NCBI GenBank assembly: GCA_030951065.1
Contig: JAUZQH010000212.1
Coordinates: 1-12,475 of the forward strand
Source: Mariprofundus sp.
GTDB lineage: Bacteria; Pseudomonadota; Zetaproteobacteria; Mariprofundales; Mariprofundaceae
Length of the DNA: 12,475 nt
Direction of reading: 5' to 3'
This document shows, one piece after another, positions 1 to 7,243 of this stretch (positions are counted from its first letter, which is position 1; every line of letters begins with the position of its first letter). The notes beneath the pieces were generated by a model. The model was not told the DNA's origin. It worked only from the letters and a program-made list of their open reading frames with translations, and did no database searches. The position numbers were made by a program, and so were the translations under genes.

Positions 1-301
1 CAAGATGATCTGTTCGCTCTGTCAAAACTAATATTTTTCTCCCTTCTCGATAGGCATTGAGTATGTCCTCAGAAATTTGCCTGTTCCACCTCTCATCGGA
101 GGTTAGAATCCGAAATACAGTCTGAATAGGAGAGTCCGGAGGAATTTCAGGTGCGTGCAGGTATTGAGGCCACACCTCCAGTTGCGACGGTGCTGTTTCG
201 GACTTGGCAGCAGTATGCCGCACCGGCCCGCATTGCATGTGAATAATAGGCTGGTGGCCATCTCTTCTGATCGGAGTCACAGTTTTTCTCGAAGACTGTC
301 G
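1..301 (-). pseudogene. 5'-truncated superfamily 2 (DEAD/DEAH-type) helicase fragment, running off the left edge
   Basis: The minus strand is open for 100 codons from 301 to the window edge, just after two consecutive in-frame stops (TAA 307-305, TGA 304-302). The translation contains TPIRRDGHQPIIHMQCGPVR near its start and ends with EGRKILVLTERTDHL. In a family of SF2 helicases found in defence-type and mobile loci, the first segment follows motif III (usually LTATPxRRDGH) and the second opens the second RecA-like domain. So what remains starts exactly at motif III. The Walker A and DEAD/DEAH motifs that should precede it are absent, and the DUF4143 ATPase gene ends only 33 nt upstream. No credible start codon or ribosome binding site is present; GTG at 280 is the only candidate near the homology start. 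I infer a gene that lost its 5' half by deletion or recombination, with the break near 280-300. The family assignment is from memory of the motifs; the rest of the gene is out of view and may also be damaged. Confidence 0.7.
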
Positions 302-333
302 TCATTATCCAAATGTAAAGGCACACTCTCTCT

Positions 334-1524
334 TCACGGCAGCCATTGTTTTGCGTCCATACTCAAAAACAGCTCTACATCCAACCCATCGCCACCAACC
401 AACAGCAACTTGTCAGGATGGAATGCTTTTACAAAAGCATCCATGCCGGGCAAAGCCGTTTGTCGTTTATGGCTTTTAACCTCGATCGCAAGCAGCCGTC
501 CCTGATAACGGACAATAAAATCAACCTCGCGACCTCTGTCCCGCCAATAAAATAGTTCAAACCCGTGCTCGATCGAACTATTGATCAGATAGGCTCCAAC
601 AGCCGATTCAACCCAACGCCCCCACAACTCTGGATTGCTACGTACAGCCTCAAAATATTGGTTCGACAAGGCTGACATCAGTGCCATATCCATAACCTGA
701 AACTTGGGGCTGGAACCACGCTGCCGCACCTTCTGTCCTGCATATTTGGATATTCCACACAACATGCCTGCTCCAGACAATAACTCAAGATAGTGCGCCA
801 GAGTTGTCGTATTGCCTGCGTCCTGCATCTGACCGACCATCTTCTGATAGGAGAGAATTTGCCCGGAATAGTTACTGCCAAGGAAAAATAACTGCCGAAG
901 CAATGCAGGCTTGTTGACTTGTGTCATCAGCAATATGTCTCGGGAAATTGTCGTCTCAATCAGTGAATCCACGATATAGTTCCGCCAGCGCTCTTCATCA
1001 TGGCGTAAATCAGCGGCACCCGGATAACCGCCAAAGTAGACATATTCATCCAGCGACATACCAAAAGCATCCCGCATCTCTTTGAATGACCAATGTCTGA
1101 CCGGAATAGTTTCAAACCGCCCTGCCAGGCTTTCTGTAAGTCCACGCTGCAACAGGAGTGGAGAGGAACCGAGAATAATTACTTTCAGAGGCAGTTGATT
1201 GGCGGAATCTTTATCCCACAAGGCTTTGACCACTTCAGACCAGCCAGGCACTTTCTGGACTTCATCCAGGATGAGCAATCCCTCTTCTGAATTGCTTTGG
1301 CTTAACTTGAATCTGGCTGTTTCCCATTGTTGCCGGATCCATTGCCTGTCCTCTGTGGCAAGAGCATCTGCAGAAGCAAAATGCACCACATGTGACAACG
1401 ACGCCATCAACTGCCTGGCGAGAGTGGTTTTCCCCACCTGCCTGGGTCCGGCCATGACCTGCATGAAACGTCTCGGCTCGGCCATCCTTCTCTCAAGAGT
1501 TTGAAGTATTGGTCGACTATACAT
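334..1524 (-). CDS. AAA+ ATPase with DUF4143 domain (ATP-binding protein)
   Basis: A 396-residue protein of the AAA_14/DUF4143 family. These single-gene ATPases are common in accessory regions and their cellular role is mostly unknown. Walker A is GPRQVGKTT (about residues 26-34). Walker B is LLILDEVQ (83-90). A sensor-like region reads ILGSSPLLL, followed by GLTESLAGRF (about 117-138). The C-terminal part has a PD-(D/E)xK-like nuclease fold signature, REVDF (332-336) then AIEVKS (346-351), so residues compatible with metal binding are retained. Length and layout are normal for the family, so the gene looks intact. ATG 1524 fits the usual N-terminus (about 25 residues before Walker A) but has no Shine-Dalgarno sequence. 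The predicted -10 is so close that the mRNA may be leaderless. An alternative start is ATG 1485, preceded by GAGAGAAGG at poor spacing. It lies beside a tRNA-derived att scar and a broken helicase, so I read it as island cargo. A toxin, defence or housekeeping role cannot be chosen from sequence. Confidence 0.88.
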   Translation of the reverse strand: MYSRPILQTLERRMAEPRRFMQVMAGPRQVGKTTLARQLMASLSHVVHFASADALATEDRQWIRQQWETARFKLSQSNSEEGLLILDEVQKVPGWSEVVKALWDKDSANQLPLKVIILGSSPLLLQRGLTESLAGRFETIPVRHWSFKEMRDAFGMSLDEYVYFGGYPGAADLRHDEERWRNYIVDSLIETTISRDILLMTQVNKPALLRQLFFLGSNYSGQILSYQKMVGQMQDAGNTTTLAHYLELLSGAGMLCGISKYAGQKVRQRGSSPKFQVMDMALMSALSNQYFEAVRSNPELWGRWVESAVGAYLINSSIEHGFELFYWRDRGREVDFIVRYQGRLLAIEVKSHKRQTALPGMDAFVKAFHPDKLLLVGGDGLDVELFLSMDAKQWLP

Positions 1525-1530
1525 AAGCCA

Positions 1531-1559
1531 AATATAATTACGTATTACTCAATAGTAAA
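1531..1559 (-). promoter_or_regulatory. Predicted sigma-70-type promoter of the DUF4143 ATPase gene
   Basis: On the minus strand TTTACT (1559-1554) and TATATT (1536-1531) are separated by 17 nt and match 4/6 and 5/6 of the -35 and -10 consensus. The expected transcription start is about 1525, directly at the ATG of the ATPase gene (1524). This would give a leaderless or nearly leaderless message and agrees with the missing Shine-Dalgarno sequence. The local DNA is very AT-rich, which raises the chance of a false match. Confidence 0.5.
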
Positions 1560-1576
1560 GTTAATTTTACTCAATA
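1545..1576 (-). promoter_or_regulatory. Operator-like direct repeats around the -35 region
   Basis: The minus-strand decamer TATTGAGTAA occurs twice, at 1554-1545 and 1576-1567, with starts 22 bp apart (about two helical turns). One copy lies in the -35/-10 spacer and the other just upstream of the -35. Between them the stretch 1555-1570 is a near-palindrome (14 of 16 positions symmetric) covering the -35 hexamer. The arrangement is what a repressor or autoregulator binding a promoter would produce. No regulator gene is visible in the window, so function is inferred. Confidence 0.4.
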
Positions 1577-1669
1577 CATAACAACATATCACGCCAAGGC
1601 TTAGCATTTCATTCCTTGAATATTCGACATAAAATGCATAGAATGGATCATAATGACTTGACCAGTTTA

Positions 1670-1780
1670 CTCATAACCCGAAGATCGCTGGTTATTCGCA
1701 GCAAGCTGCTCACCCTTCGGGCCGTCTTGCATTCGCAAGCACGTTCAAGCAAAGCTTGTCAGAATCCGCCCCCGCAACCA
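1670..1780 (+). pseudogene. Displaced 3' half of an initiator tRNA-fMet gene (att-site scar), interrupted in the T-loop
   Basis: Positions 1670-1693 read as the anticodon loop CTCATAA (CAT anticodon), the 3' anticodon stem CCCGA, variable loop AGATC, T-stem GCTGG and the first two T-loop bases. Positions 1762-1780 read as the rest: GAATCC, a T-stem strand lacking one base, the acceptor strand CCCCGCA typical of initiator tRNA, and ACCA. The bases before 1670 do not form the expected anticodon-stem strand, and no CGCGGGG acceptor 5' strand is found upstream. So the identity begins at the anticodon loop and runs to the tRNA end, the usual extent of a tRNA att core. The two parts are separated by about 68 nt of foreign hairpin-rich sequence, so it cannot make a tRNA. 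A natural terminator follows 7 nt later. Integration of an element into tRNA-fMet would leave the intact gene at the other island end, to the left of this window. Family recognition is firm; the integration history is inferred. Confidence 0.8.
1694..1761 (+). repeat. Cluster of four short hairpins inserted in the tRNA-fMet T-loop
   Basis: The segment that splits the tRNA remnant is almost entirely made of consecutive short inverted repeats: GCAG/CTGC (1698-1709), CCC/GGG around TTC (1713-1721), CTTGC/GCAAG around ATTC (1726-1739) and CAAGC/GCTTG around AAA (1746-1758). No ORF or target-site duplication is evident. The tight boundaries (T-loop bases on both sides) suggest insertion of a small palindromic interspersed element of REP or MITE type. 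Copy number elsewhere in the genome cannot be seen here. Confidence 0.6.
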
Positions 1781-1786
1781 AATCTG

Positions 1787-1826
1787 AAAAGCCTTGAAAA
1801 CATCCCCGTTTTCAAGGCTTTTTTTT
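1787..1826 (+). terminator. Rho-independent terminator, formerly of the tRNA-fMet gene
   Basis: A perfect 15-bp stem (1787-1801 with 1808-1822, arms starting AAAAGCCTTG) closes a 6-nt loop. On the plus strand it continues into eight T residues (1819-1826), four of them in the stem. It starts 7 nt after the encoded CCA of the tRNA remnant, so it was most likely that gene's terminator. On the minus strand it lies directly behind the stop of the SNF2 helicase gene (1829) and has a shorter four-T tail. It may therefore now end the uvrB-helicase transcript. Confidence 0.85.
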
Positions 1827-1828
1827 CA

Positions 1829-4800
1829 TCAGCTTAGCGGAGCAAACAGCCCATTGAGCTCTTCTGGTGTCCACAACGGTTTTTTGCCTGCATCTTTCTG
1901 ATAGATCGCAGACGCCAGATCGCGTTTACGTTCCTGCAGCTCCAGAATTTTCTCTTCCACCGTACCTTCAGTGATCAATTTATACACAAACACCGCCTTG
2001 TCCTGGCCAATACGATGGGCCCGATCGGTGGCCTGGGTTTCTGCTGCCGGATTCCACCATGGATCGTAGTGAATAACCGTATCCGCAGCAGTCAGGTTCA
2101 AACCGACACCACCGGCTTTGAGACTGATCAGAAACAGCGGCACTTCTCCATTCTGGAACAATTCAATCGGCGTCTGCCGATCCTGTGTCTGACCAGTCAG
2201 TTTCACATAGTCGATACCGTGGCGGCTGACTTCTTGTTCAATCAGTTTCAACATAGAGGTAAACTGGGAAAACAGCAGCACCCGTCGCCCCTCCTCAATC
2301 ATCTCGGGCAGCATTTCCATCAGCATCTGCAGTTTGGCTGAAACGGGTGGTTCCCCCTGTAAACCCTGAACCAAACGTGGATCACAGCATACCTGACGCA
2401 TTTTCAGCAATGCATCCAGCACCACAATCTGACTTTGTCCGGATCCCATCACAGCCATGGCATCGCGTACCCTTTTCTGCATGGCAAGCCGAACACTTTC
2501 ATACAGTTCCCGCTGTGCACCCTCGATTTCAATACTGCGAATCATTTCTGTTTTTGGTGGCAATTCGAGAGCCACATCTTCCTTGCCCCGCCTGAGCATA
2601 AACGGACGCAATCGCACATTCAGTGCATCCTGACGTGCCACATCACCCTGTATTTCAATCGGTTTGCGAAATAATTTTGAAAAGCCGCGCATATCATGCA
2701 GGTAACCCGGCATCAGAAAATCAAACTGGGCCCACAACTCACCCAGATGATTTTCCATCGGCGTGCCGGTCATGCACAACTTATGTGCCGCATGCAATCT
2801 GCGCACCAGCCGGGATACTTTGGCACCCGGATTCTTGATATATTGAGCCTCATCGAGAATCAGCATATGCCAGTTTTGTTTTTCCAGCGTCTCGTAATCA
2901 CGTGCCAATAACGGGTAAGTCGTCAATACCAGATCGTAACCGGCCAGTTGATCAAAATGTTGACCACGCTCCGGACCATGCAACACCAGCACGGATAATC
3001 CGGGCGTGAATTTCTCCGCTTCGCGCCGCCAGTTATGCATCAGACTGGTGGGCGCAAGTACCAGTGCCGGATACTCCAAACGACCGTCTTCTTTCTCTTT
3101 CAAAATATGGGCCAGAGCCTGCACCGTTTTCCCCAAACCCATATCATCGGCCAGAATACCGGCCAACCCCATCTGGCGCAGAAACTGCATCCAGCTTAAG
3201 CCTTCTCGCTGATAATCGCGCAACTCGGCCTGCAGGGTTTTCGGCACATCACAAACGGGTATATTGCCGATATCCACCAGCTGCTTCATTTGCTTCAACC
3301 ACACACTGCTGTTGATACGCACGGGTACTTCTGATTCGCCGACACTCGTTTCCAATGCCAGCATTTGTGGAGCAGAGAGCTGGATATCTTCGGTTTTACC
3401 GCTGGCAAATACATCCATCATAAAATGCAGAATATTGGCTACCATTTCACCCGGTACAGGTAGCAGTCGTCCATCCGGTAACGGCAACGGGACATGAGAT
3501 TTCTCTTTGAGTTGAGCCAGTGATTCCGCCTTCAACAACGTCGGCTTGTTGCCTACCCAGCGCGCCAGCGCATCGATAAGATCAACCTCCTCACCGCTAT
3601 CAAGAGTCACTATAAAACTGGCCTGACCCATCAGATTGGCAGAAAGGCCTGAGGTGCCCTGTTCCGGATTCTGTCCCAGATTCAGATCCCATGCAGTGGC
3701 ATGCTCAACCCTGAAGCCAAAATCTTCGGCAACTTCAACACTGAAACCCTGAGCCTTCAATTCAGGAATTTCATACAACATCCATTCCGGCCAGCTATCA
3801 TCATGCGGCAACGTAAATGTATGTTCAGAAAGGTTATACTGATCGGAGAGGTTATCATCCTGTATCGGATACAGACCGGTAGCTCCAAGTGCTTCAGCCA
3901 TCTGCTTCTCAAATGACAAGTCACGAGCGTAATCGATCACTTTATCACCCCGAATGGTGCGTACCGGCTCCGGCTGACTGCTGTACGGTACCTTCCGGCC
4001 ATCATAATCAAACATGAGTTCGGCAACATGGCGCTGTTCGGAACCGCGATAACCCCAGCGGGGCGACACGCTGACAGATTTAAGCCCTATCATCGCAACC
4101 GGCCTGACCTGGCGGTAATCATGCTGAAGGTGGACAGGTGGCGGAACATTGTCAGGCAACTGGCGGGCCACGGCATGAATCGATTCATCCGAGCAATCCA
4201 GTTCAACAGGCGCAATATTGAGCAGAATTTCCGCCACGTCGGCTGGCTGTCCACTCTCCACCGGCCCGCATACAGCCATTTTTGTATCGATATACCACGG
4301 TGGTAACGTGGGTACGATCACCTCGCTATCCGGCATCTGCAATGTCAGATGCTGATCACCCATTCTATTGAGCTGCCAACCCCATTCTCCCCGACGCCGG
4401 TCTCCCCGTTTCAGTGCCGGTGTATCCTTGCCTTGCCAGTGGCAACGACCGCTTGCCAGCGCGCGTTTAAGTATCCTTAAGCCTTCCGGCCCCTTAATGC
4501 GATAACCGTGCATGGACGAAAGTGAACGATCTGTCGCCACCTCCCTGAGAATCTTCTCATCGTCGACCAGCACATACTTGGGAACCGGATAAGTAAGAAT
4601 ATTGGCGGCTTCATAAGGCTGGGCTATGCCATAACCACCGGATTTCAGAATACGTGCAGAAACGAAATGCAGCCTCACATTTTTGTCACCATCCGCTTCC
4701 AGGATATAAAGTAACCGCTGTTTGACACTGTCCGGATATTCATGATGTGCAACTTTTTCGTCCTTGGCCTGCTCCAGTGCGCCCAGCCACTGCCCGAAAG

Positions 4801-5155
4801 CGAACGGCCCGGGTAAAACCGGCGCTGATTCTTCCTGTTCCGACTTATCCTCTACGCACCGTCCCTCAGTCTCCGCCTTATTCATCCATGCATAAAGCAC
4901 TGCAGCCACATGCTTGCAGTTGACCGCGACCGGGCAGCTACAGCGGCCATGAATATCGGCATCGGCAAAGCTGATATGCACGGCATAAGGAGATCGCAGC
5001 CGCCCCTGTACAATGCCCGTTAATTCAGAAGACTGATCAGCAATATCGACACGTATCACCTTCCCTTGTTTGAAGTATCGCTTCCCCCTGTCGGCAAAGG
5101 TATTGCCAAGCCAGCGCCGGATAGAGGTGTCGTTTATTTCAGGCATTTCAATCAT
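1829..5155 (-). CDS. SWIM zinc-finger SNF2-family (HepA/RapA-like) helicase
   Basis: A 1108-residue SNF2 translocase. The N-terminus holds a SWIM zinc finger with the CxCx5CxH pattern (C72, C74, C80, H82), expected to bind nucleic acid or protein. A long, poorly characterised middle region follows (about 100-640). The C-terminal half has the full ATPase core: DDMGLGKT (670-677), ILDEAQ (766-771), MTGTPMEN (795-802), LFSQF (961-965), [11 protein letters not shown] (1011-1021) and the motif VI block [11 protein letters not shown] (1041-1051). Nothing essential is missing. Such proteins use ATP to move along double-stranded DNA and displace or remodel bound proteins. Its exact task is unknown, but coupling to uvrB suggests DNA repair or clearing of stalled complexes. 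ATG 5155 overlaps the uvrB stop by 8 nt (ATGATTGA). ATG 5146 is a possible alternative. The Shine-Dalgarno sequence is weak (GAGAAG), which favours translation by coupling. The gene ends 2 nt before the terminator stem-tail. Confidence 0.95.
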   Translation of the reverse strand: MIEMPEINDTSIRRWLGNTFADRGKRYFKQGKVIRVDIADQSSELTGIVQGRLRSPYAVHISFADADIHGRCSCPVAVNCKHVAAVLYAWMNKAETEGRCVEDKSEQEESAPVLPGPFAFGQWLGALEQAKDEKVAHHEYPDSVKQRLLYILEADGDKNVRLHFVSARILKSGGYGIAQPYEAANILTYPVPKYVLVDDEKILREVATDRSLSSMHGYRIKGPEGLRILKRALASGRCHWQGKDTPALKRGDRRRGEWGWQLNRMGDQHLTLQMPDSEVIVPTLPPWYIDTKMAVCGPVESGQPADVAEILLNIAPVELDCSDESIHAVARQLPDNVPPPVHLQHDYRQVRPVAMIGLKSVSVSPRWGYRGSEQRHVAELMFDYDGRKVPYSSQPEPVRTIRGDKVIDYARDLSFEKQMAEALGATGLYPIQDDNLSDQYNLSEHTFTLPHDDSWPEWMLYEIPELKAQGFSVEVAEDFGFRVEHATAWDLNLGQNPEQGTSGLSANLMGQASFIVTLDSGEEVDLIDALARWVGNKPTLLKAESLAQLKEKSHVPLPLPDGRLLPVPGEMVANILHFMMDVFASGKTEDIQLSAPQMLALETSVGESEVPVRINSSVWLKQMKQLVDIGNIPVCDVPKTLQAELRDYQREGLSWMQFLRQMGLAGILADDMGLGKTVQALAHILKEKEDGRLEYPALVLAPTSLMHNWRREAEKFTPGLSVLVLHGPERGQHFDQLAGYDLVLTTYPLLARDYETLEKQNWHMLILDEAQYIKNPGAKVSRLVRRLHAAHKLCMTGTPMENHLGELWAQFDFLMPGYLHDMRGFSKLFRKPIEIQGDVARQDALNVRLRPFMLRRGKEDVALELPPKTEMIRSIEIEGAQRELYESVRLAMQKRVRDAMAVMGSGQSQIVVLDALLKMRQVCCDPRLVQGLQGEPPVSAKLQMLMEMLPEMIEEGRRVLLFSQFTSMLKLIEQEVSRHGIDYVKLTGQTQDRQTPIELFQNGEVPLFLISLKAGGVGLNLTAADTVIHYDPWWNPAAETQATDRAHRIGQDKAVFVYKLITEGTVEEKILELQERKRDLASAIYQKDAGKKPLWTPEELNGLFAPLS

Positions 5156-7130
5156 GCGTCTGCTTCTCTTGTAATCTCAATATTTCATCCCGATACGATG
5201 CCGCATCCTCAAAACGCAGATCAGCCGCCGCTTCCGTCATCAGCCGCTCCAGTTCCTGAATCCGCGTTTTTCTCATGGCGGCGCTCACCGGTTCGGGTTC
5301 GGCGACTTCAGGAATATGACCATAGTCCATTTCATACACCGAGCCGAGAATATCTTTCACTTCCGATTTCACTGTTTCCGGTGTGATGCCATGTTCTTTA
5401 TTATATGCCAATTGTTTCTTGCGCCGGCGTTCGGTCTCATGCATAGCGCACTGCATTGAATGGGTGACCTTGTCGGCATACAGAATCACATAACCCTCAA
5501 CATTGCGCGCAGCCCGGCCAATGGTCTGAGTCAGTGAACGCTCGGAACGCAAAAAACCTTCCTTATCGGCATCAAAAATTGCCACCAGCGCTACCTCCGG
5601 TAAATCAAGACCCTCGCGCAATAAATTGATACCAATCAGTACATCGAATACACCGAGCCGCAAATCGCGCAAAATCTCCATACGCTCCACCGTATCAATA
5701 TCGGAGTGCAGATAACGCACTTTCATACCCAGGTTATTCAGGTATTCGGATAAATCCTCGGCCATACGTTTGGTTAAACAGGTCGCCAGCACGCGAAAGC
5801 CTTTTTTAATGACCTTTTGTGCTTCGGAAACAAAATTATCGACCTGCGTACTGGCCGGCCGTATTTCCACAGCCGGATCCACCAGTCCGGTCGGACGAAT
5901 AATCTGTTCAACCACTACCCCGGCACTATGTTCCAGTTCATATGCTCCCGGAGTGGCCGACACATACACGGCCTGTGGCACCACCGCCTCGAACTCATGA
6001 AATTGCAACGGCCGGTTATCCAGTGCTGATGGCAGACGAAAACCGAAATCCACCAGCGTCTGCTTGCGCGAACGGTCGCCTTTGAACATGCCACCGATCT
6101 GCGGCACAGTAACATGTGACTCATCCAGCATGACCAGAGCATTATTGGGCAGATAATCCAGCAGGGTCGGCGGTGCTTCACCTGGAGGCCGACCGGTCAA
6201 ATGGCGCGAATAATTTTCCACACCGGTGCAATAACCCACTTCCTGAATCATCTCCAGATCAAAGATGGTGCGCTGTTCCAGTCGCTGCGCTTCCACCAGT
6301 TTGTTCTGATCATGCAATTCGGCCAGTCGCTCGGCCAGCTCATCGCGAATGGCATCCATCGCTTTCAGCAACTGGTCACGTGGCGTGACAAAATGACTTT
6401 TCGGAAATACGGTATATTTATGCATTACTTCGATTCGTTTGCCGGTCAACGGATCGAAACGGCTTACCGCATCGACCTCATCTCCGAAAAATTCCACCCG
6501 AATAGCAAAATCCTCGGCATGAGCCGGGTAGATCTCCAGCACATCACCGCGCAAACGGAATGTGCCGCGATGAAAATCCATATCGTTGCGCTGATATTGC
6601 AGTTCTACCAGCTTATGGATTGCCGCGCGCTGATCCATCTCCCGGCCCACTTCAAAATAAAGTAACATACCGGCATAGGCTTCCGGGCTACCCAGACCAT
6701 AAATACAGGACACCGAGGCAACAATGATGACATCCTCGCGCTCCAGCAGCGCTCTTGTCGCAGCATGACGCATGCGATCAATATGTTCGTTAATGGATGA
6801 ATCTTTTTCGATATAGGTATCACTCGACGCTACATAGGCCTCGGGCTGATAATAATCGTAATAGGACACAAAATATTCAACGGCATTGGCGGGGAAAAAC
6901 TGTTTGAATTCGCCATATAATTGAGCCGCCAGCGTTTTGTTCGGCGCCATAATCAGCGTCGGCTTCTGGGTACGCTCAATCACGCATGCCATGGTATAGG
7001 TCTTGCCGGAGCCGGTAACACCCAGCAAAGTCTGGTGCCGTCGCCCGTCTGCAATGCCTTCAACCAGTTCAGCTATCGCCTGTGGCTGGTCGCCGCGTGG
7101 TTCGAAATCTCCTGCAAGTTCAAAGCGCAT
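5148..7130 (-). CDS. uvrB: Excinuclease ABC subunit B
   Basis: A 660-residue UvrB, the damage-verifying ATPase of nucleotide excision repair. It is loaded on DNA by UvrA and then recruits UvrC. Visible parts in order: Walker A GVTGSGKT (37-44), the beta-hairpin sequence [11 protein letters not shown] (90-100) that clamps one DNA strand, motif II DESH (336-339), the motif V-VI region [14 protein letters not shown] and QTIGRAARN, and the C-terminal UVR domain (about 624-655, [11 protein letters not shown]) that contacts UvrC. Length and motifs are normal. An in-frame TAG lies 9 nt upstream, so ATG 7130 is the only start. It has no recognisable Shine-Dalgarno sequence and lies in a palindrome. 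The 113-nt gap from batD has no obvious terminator, so read-through from the bat genes is possible. I found no convincing LexA box. Translational coupling to the downstream SNF2 gene places both in one operon. Confidence 0.98.
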   Translation of the reverse strand: MRFELAGDFEPRGDQPQAIAELVEGIADGRRHQTLLGVTGSGKTYTMACVIERTQKPTLIMAPNKTLAAQLYGEFKQFFPANAVEYFVSYYDYYQPEAYVASSDTYIEKDSSINEHIDRMRHAATRALLEREDVIIVASVSCIYGLGSPEAYAGMLLYFEVGREMDQRAAIHKLVELQYQRNDMDFHRGTFRLRGDVLEIYPAHAEDFAIRVEFFGDEVDAVSRFDPLTGKRIEVMHKYTVFPKSHFVTPRDQLLKAMDAIRDELAERLAELHDQNKLVEAQRLEQRTIFDLEMIQEVGYCTGVENYSRHLTGRPPGEAPPTLLDYLPNNALVMLDESHVTVPQIGGMFKGDRSRKQTLVDFGFRLPSALDNRPLQFHEFEAVVPQAVYVSATPGAYELEHSAGVVVEQIIRPTGLVDPAVEIRPASTQVDNFVSEAQKVIKKGFRVLATCLTKRMAEDLSEYLNNLGMKVRYLHSDIDTVERMEILRDLRLGVFDVLIGINLLREGLDLPEVALVAIFDADKEGFLRSERSLTQTIGRAARNVEGYVILYADKVTHSMQCAMHETERRRKKQLAYNKEHGITPETVKSEVKDILGSVYEMDYGHIPEVAEPEPVSAAMRKTRIQELERLMTEAAADLRFEDAASYRDEILRLQEKQTHD

Positions 7131-7140
7131 CGCGCGATGC
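7127..7140. repeat. 14-bp perfect palindrome covering the uvrB start codon
   Basis: GCATCGCGCGATGC is its own reverse complement. The uvrB ATG (7130-7128) lies in its last four bases as read from the gene. In RNA it could fold back on itself or pair with neighbouring CGAT-type sequence; in DNA it could be a protein site. The gene lacks a Shine-Dalgarno sequence here, so structure at the start could affect initiation. Chance occurrence is possible. Confidence 0.5.
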
Positions 7141-7243
7141 TATCGCAGAGAAACATCCAGGCCAGTGTAAAAGTAAAACTCCGGAGTATCTTTCTTGCTT
7201 ACAACCTTTCACATATCATGAAACAGCTCTCTGGCAGCACCTG

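Noticed and set aside
1670..1780. A functional tRNA gene containing an intron
   Set aside because: The 5' half of the tRNA (acceptor strand, D-arm, 5' anticodon stem) is missing, the T-stem lacks a base, and the interruption is in the T-loop, not a known intron position in bacterial tRNA-fMet.
1616..1837. Plus-strand open frame of 73 codons between the ATPase and SNF2 genes
   Set aside because: It spans the tRNA-fMet remnant, the hairpin insert and the terminator; it has no ribosome binding site and no protein-like composition.
7131..7243. LexA (SOS) box in front of uvrB
   Set aside because: CTG-like starts are present, but none has a matching CAG at the right distance; no other regulator site is convincing in this gap.
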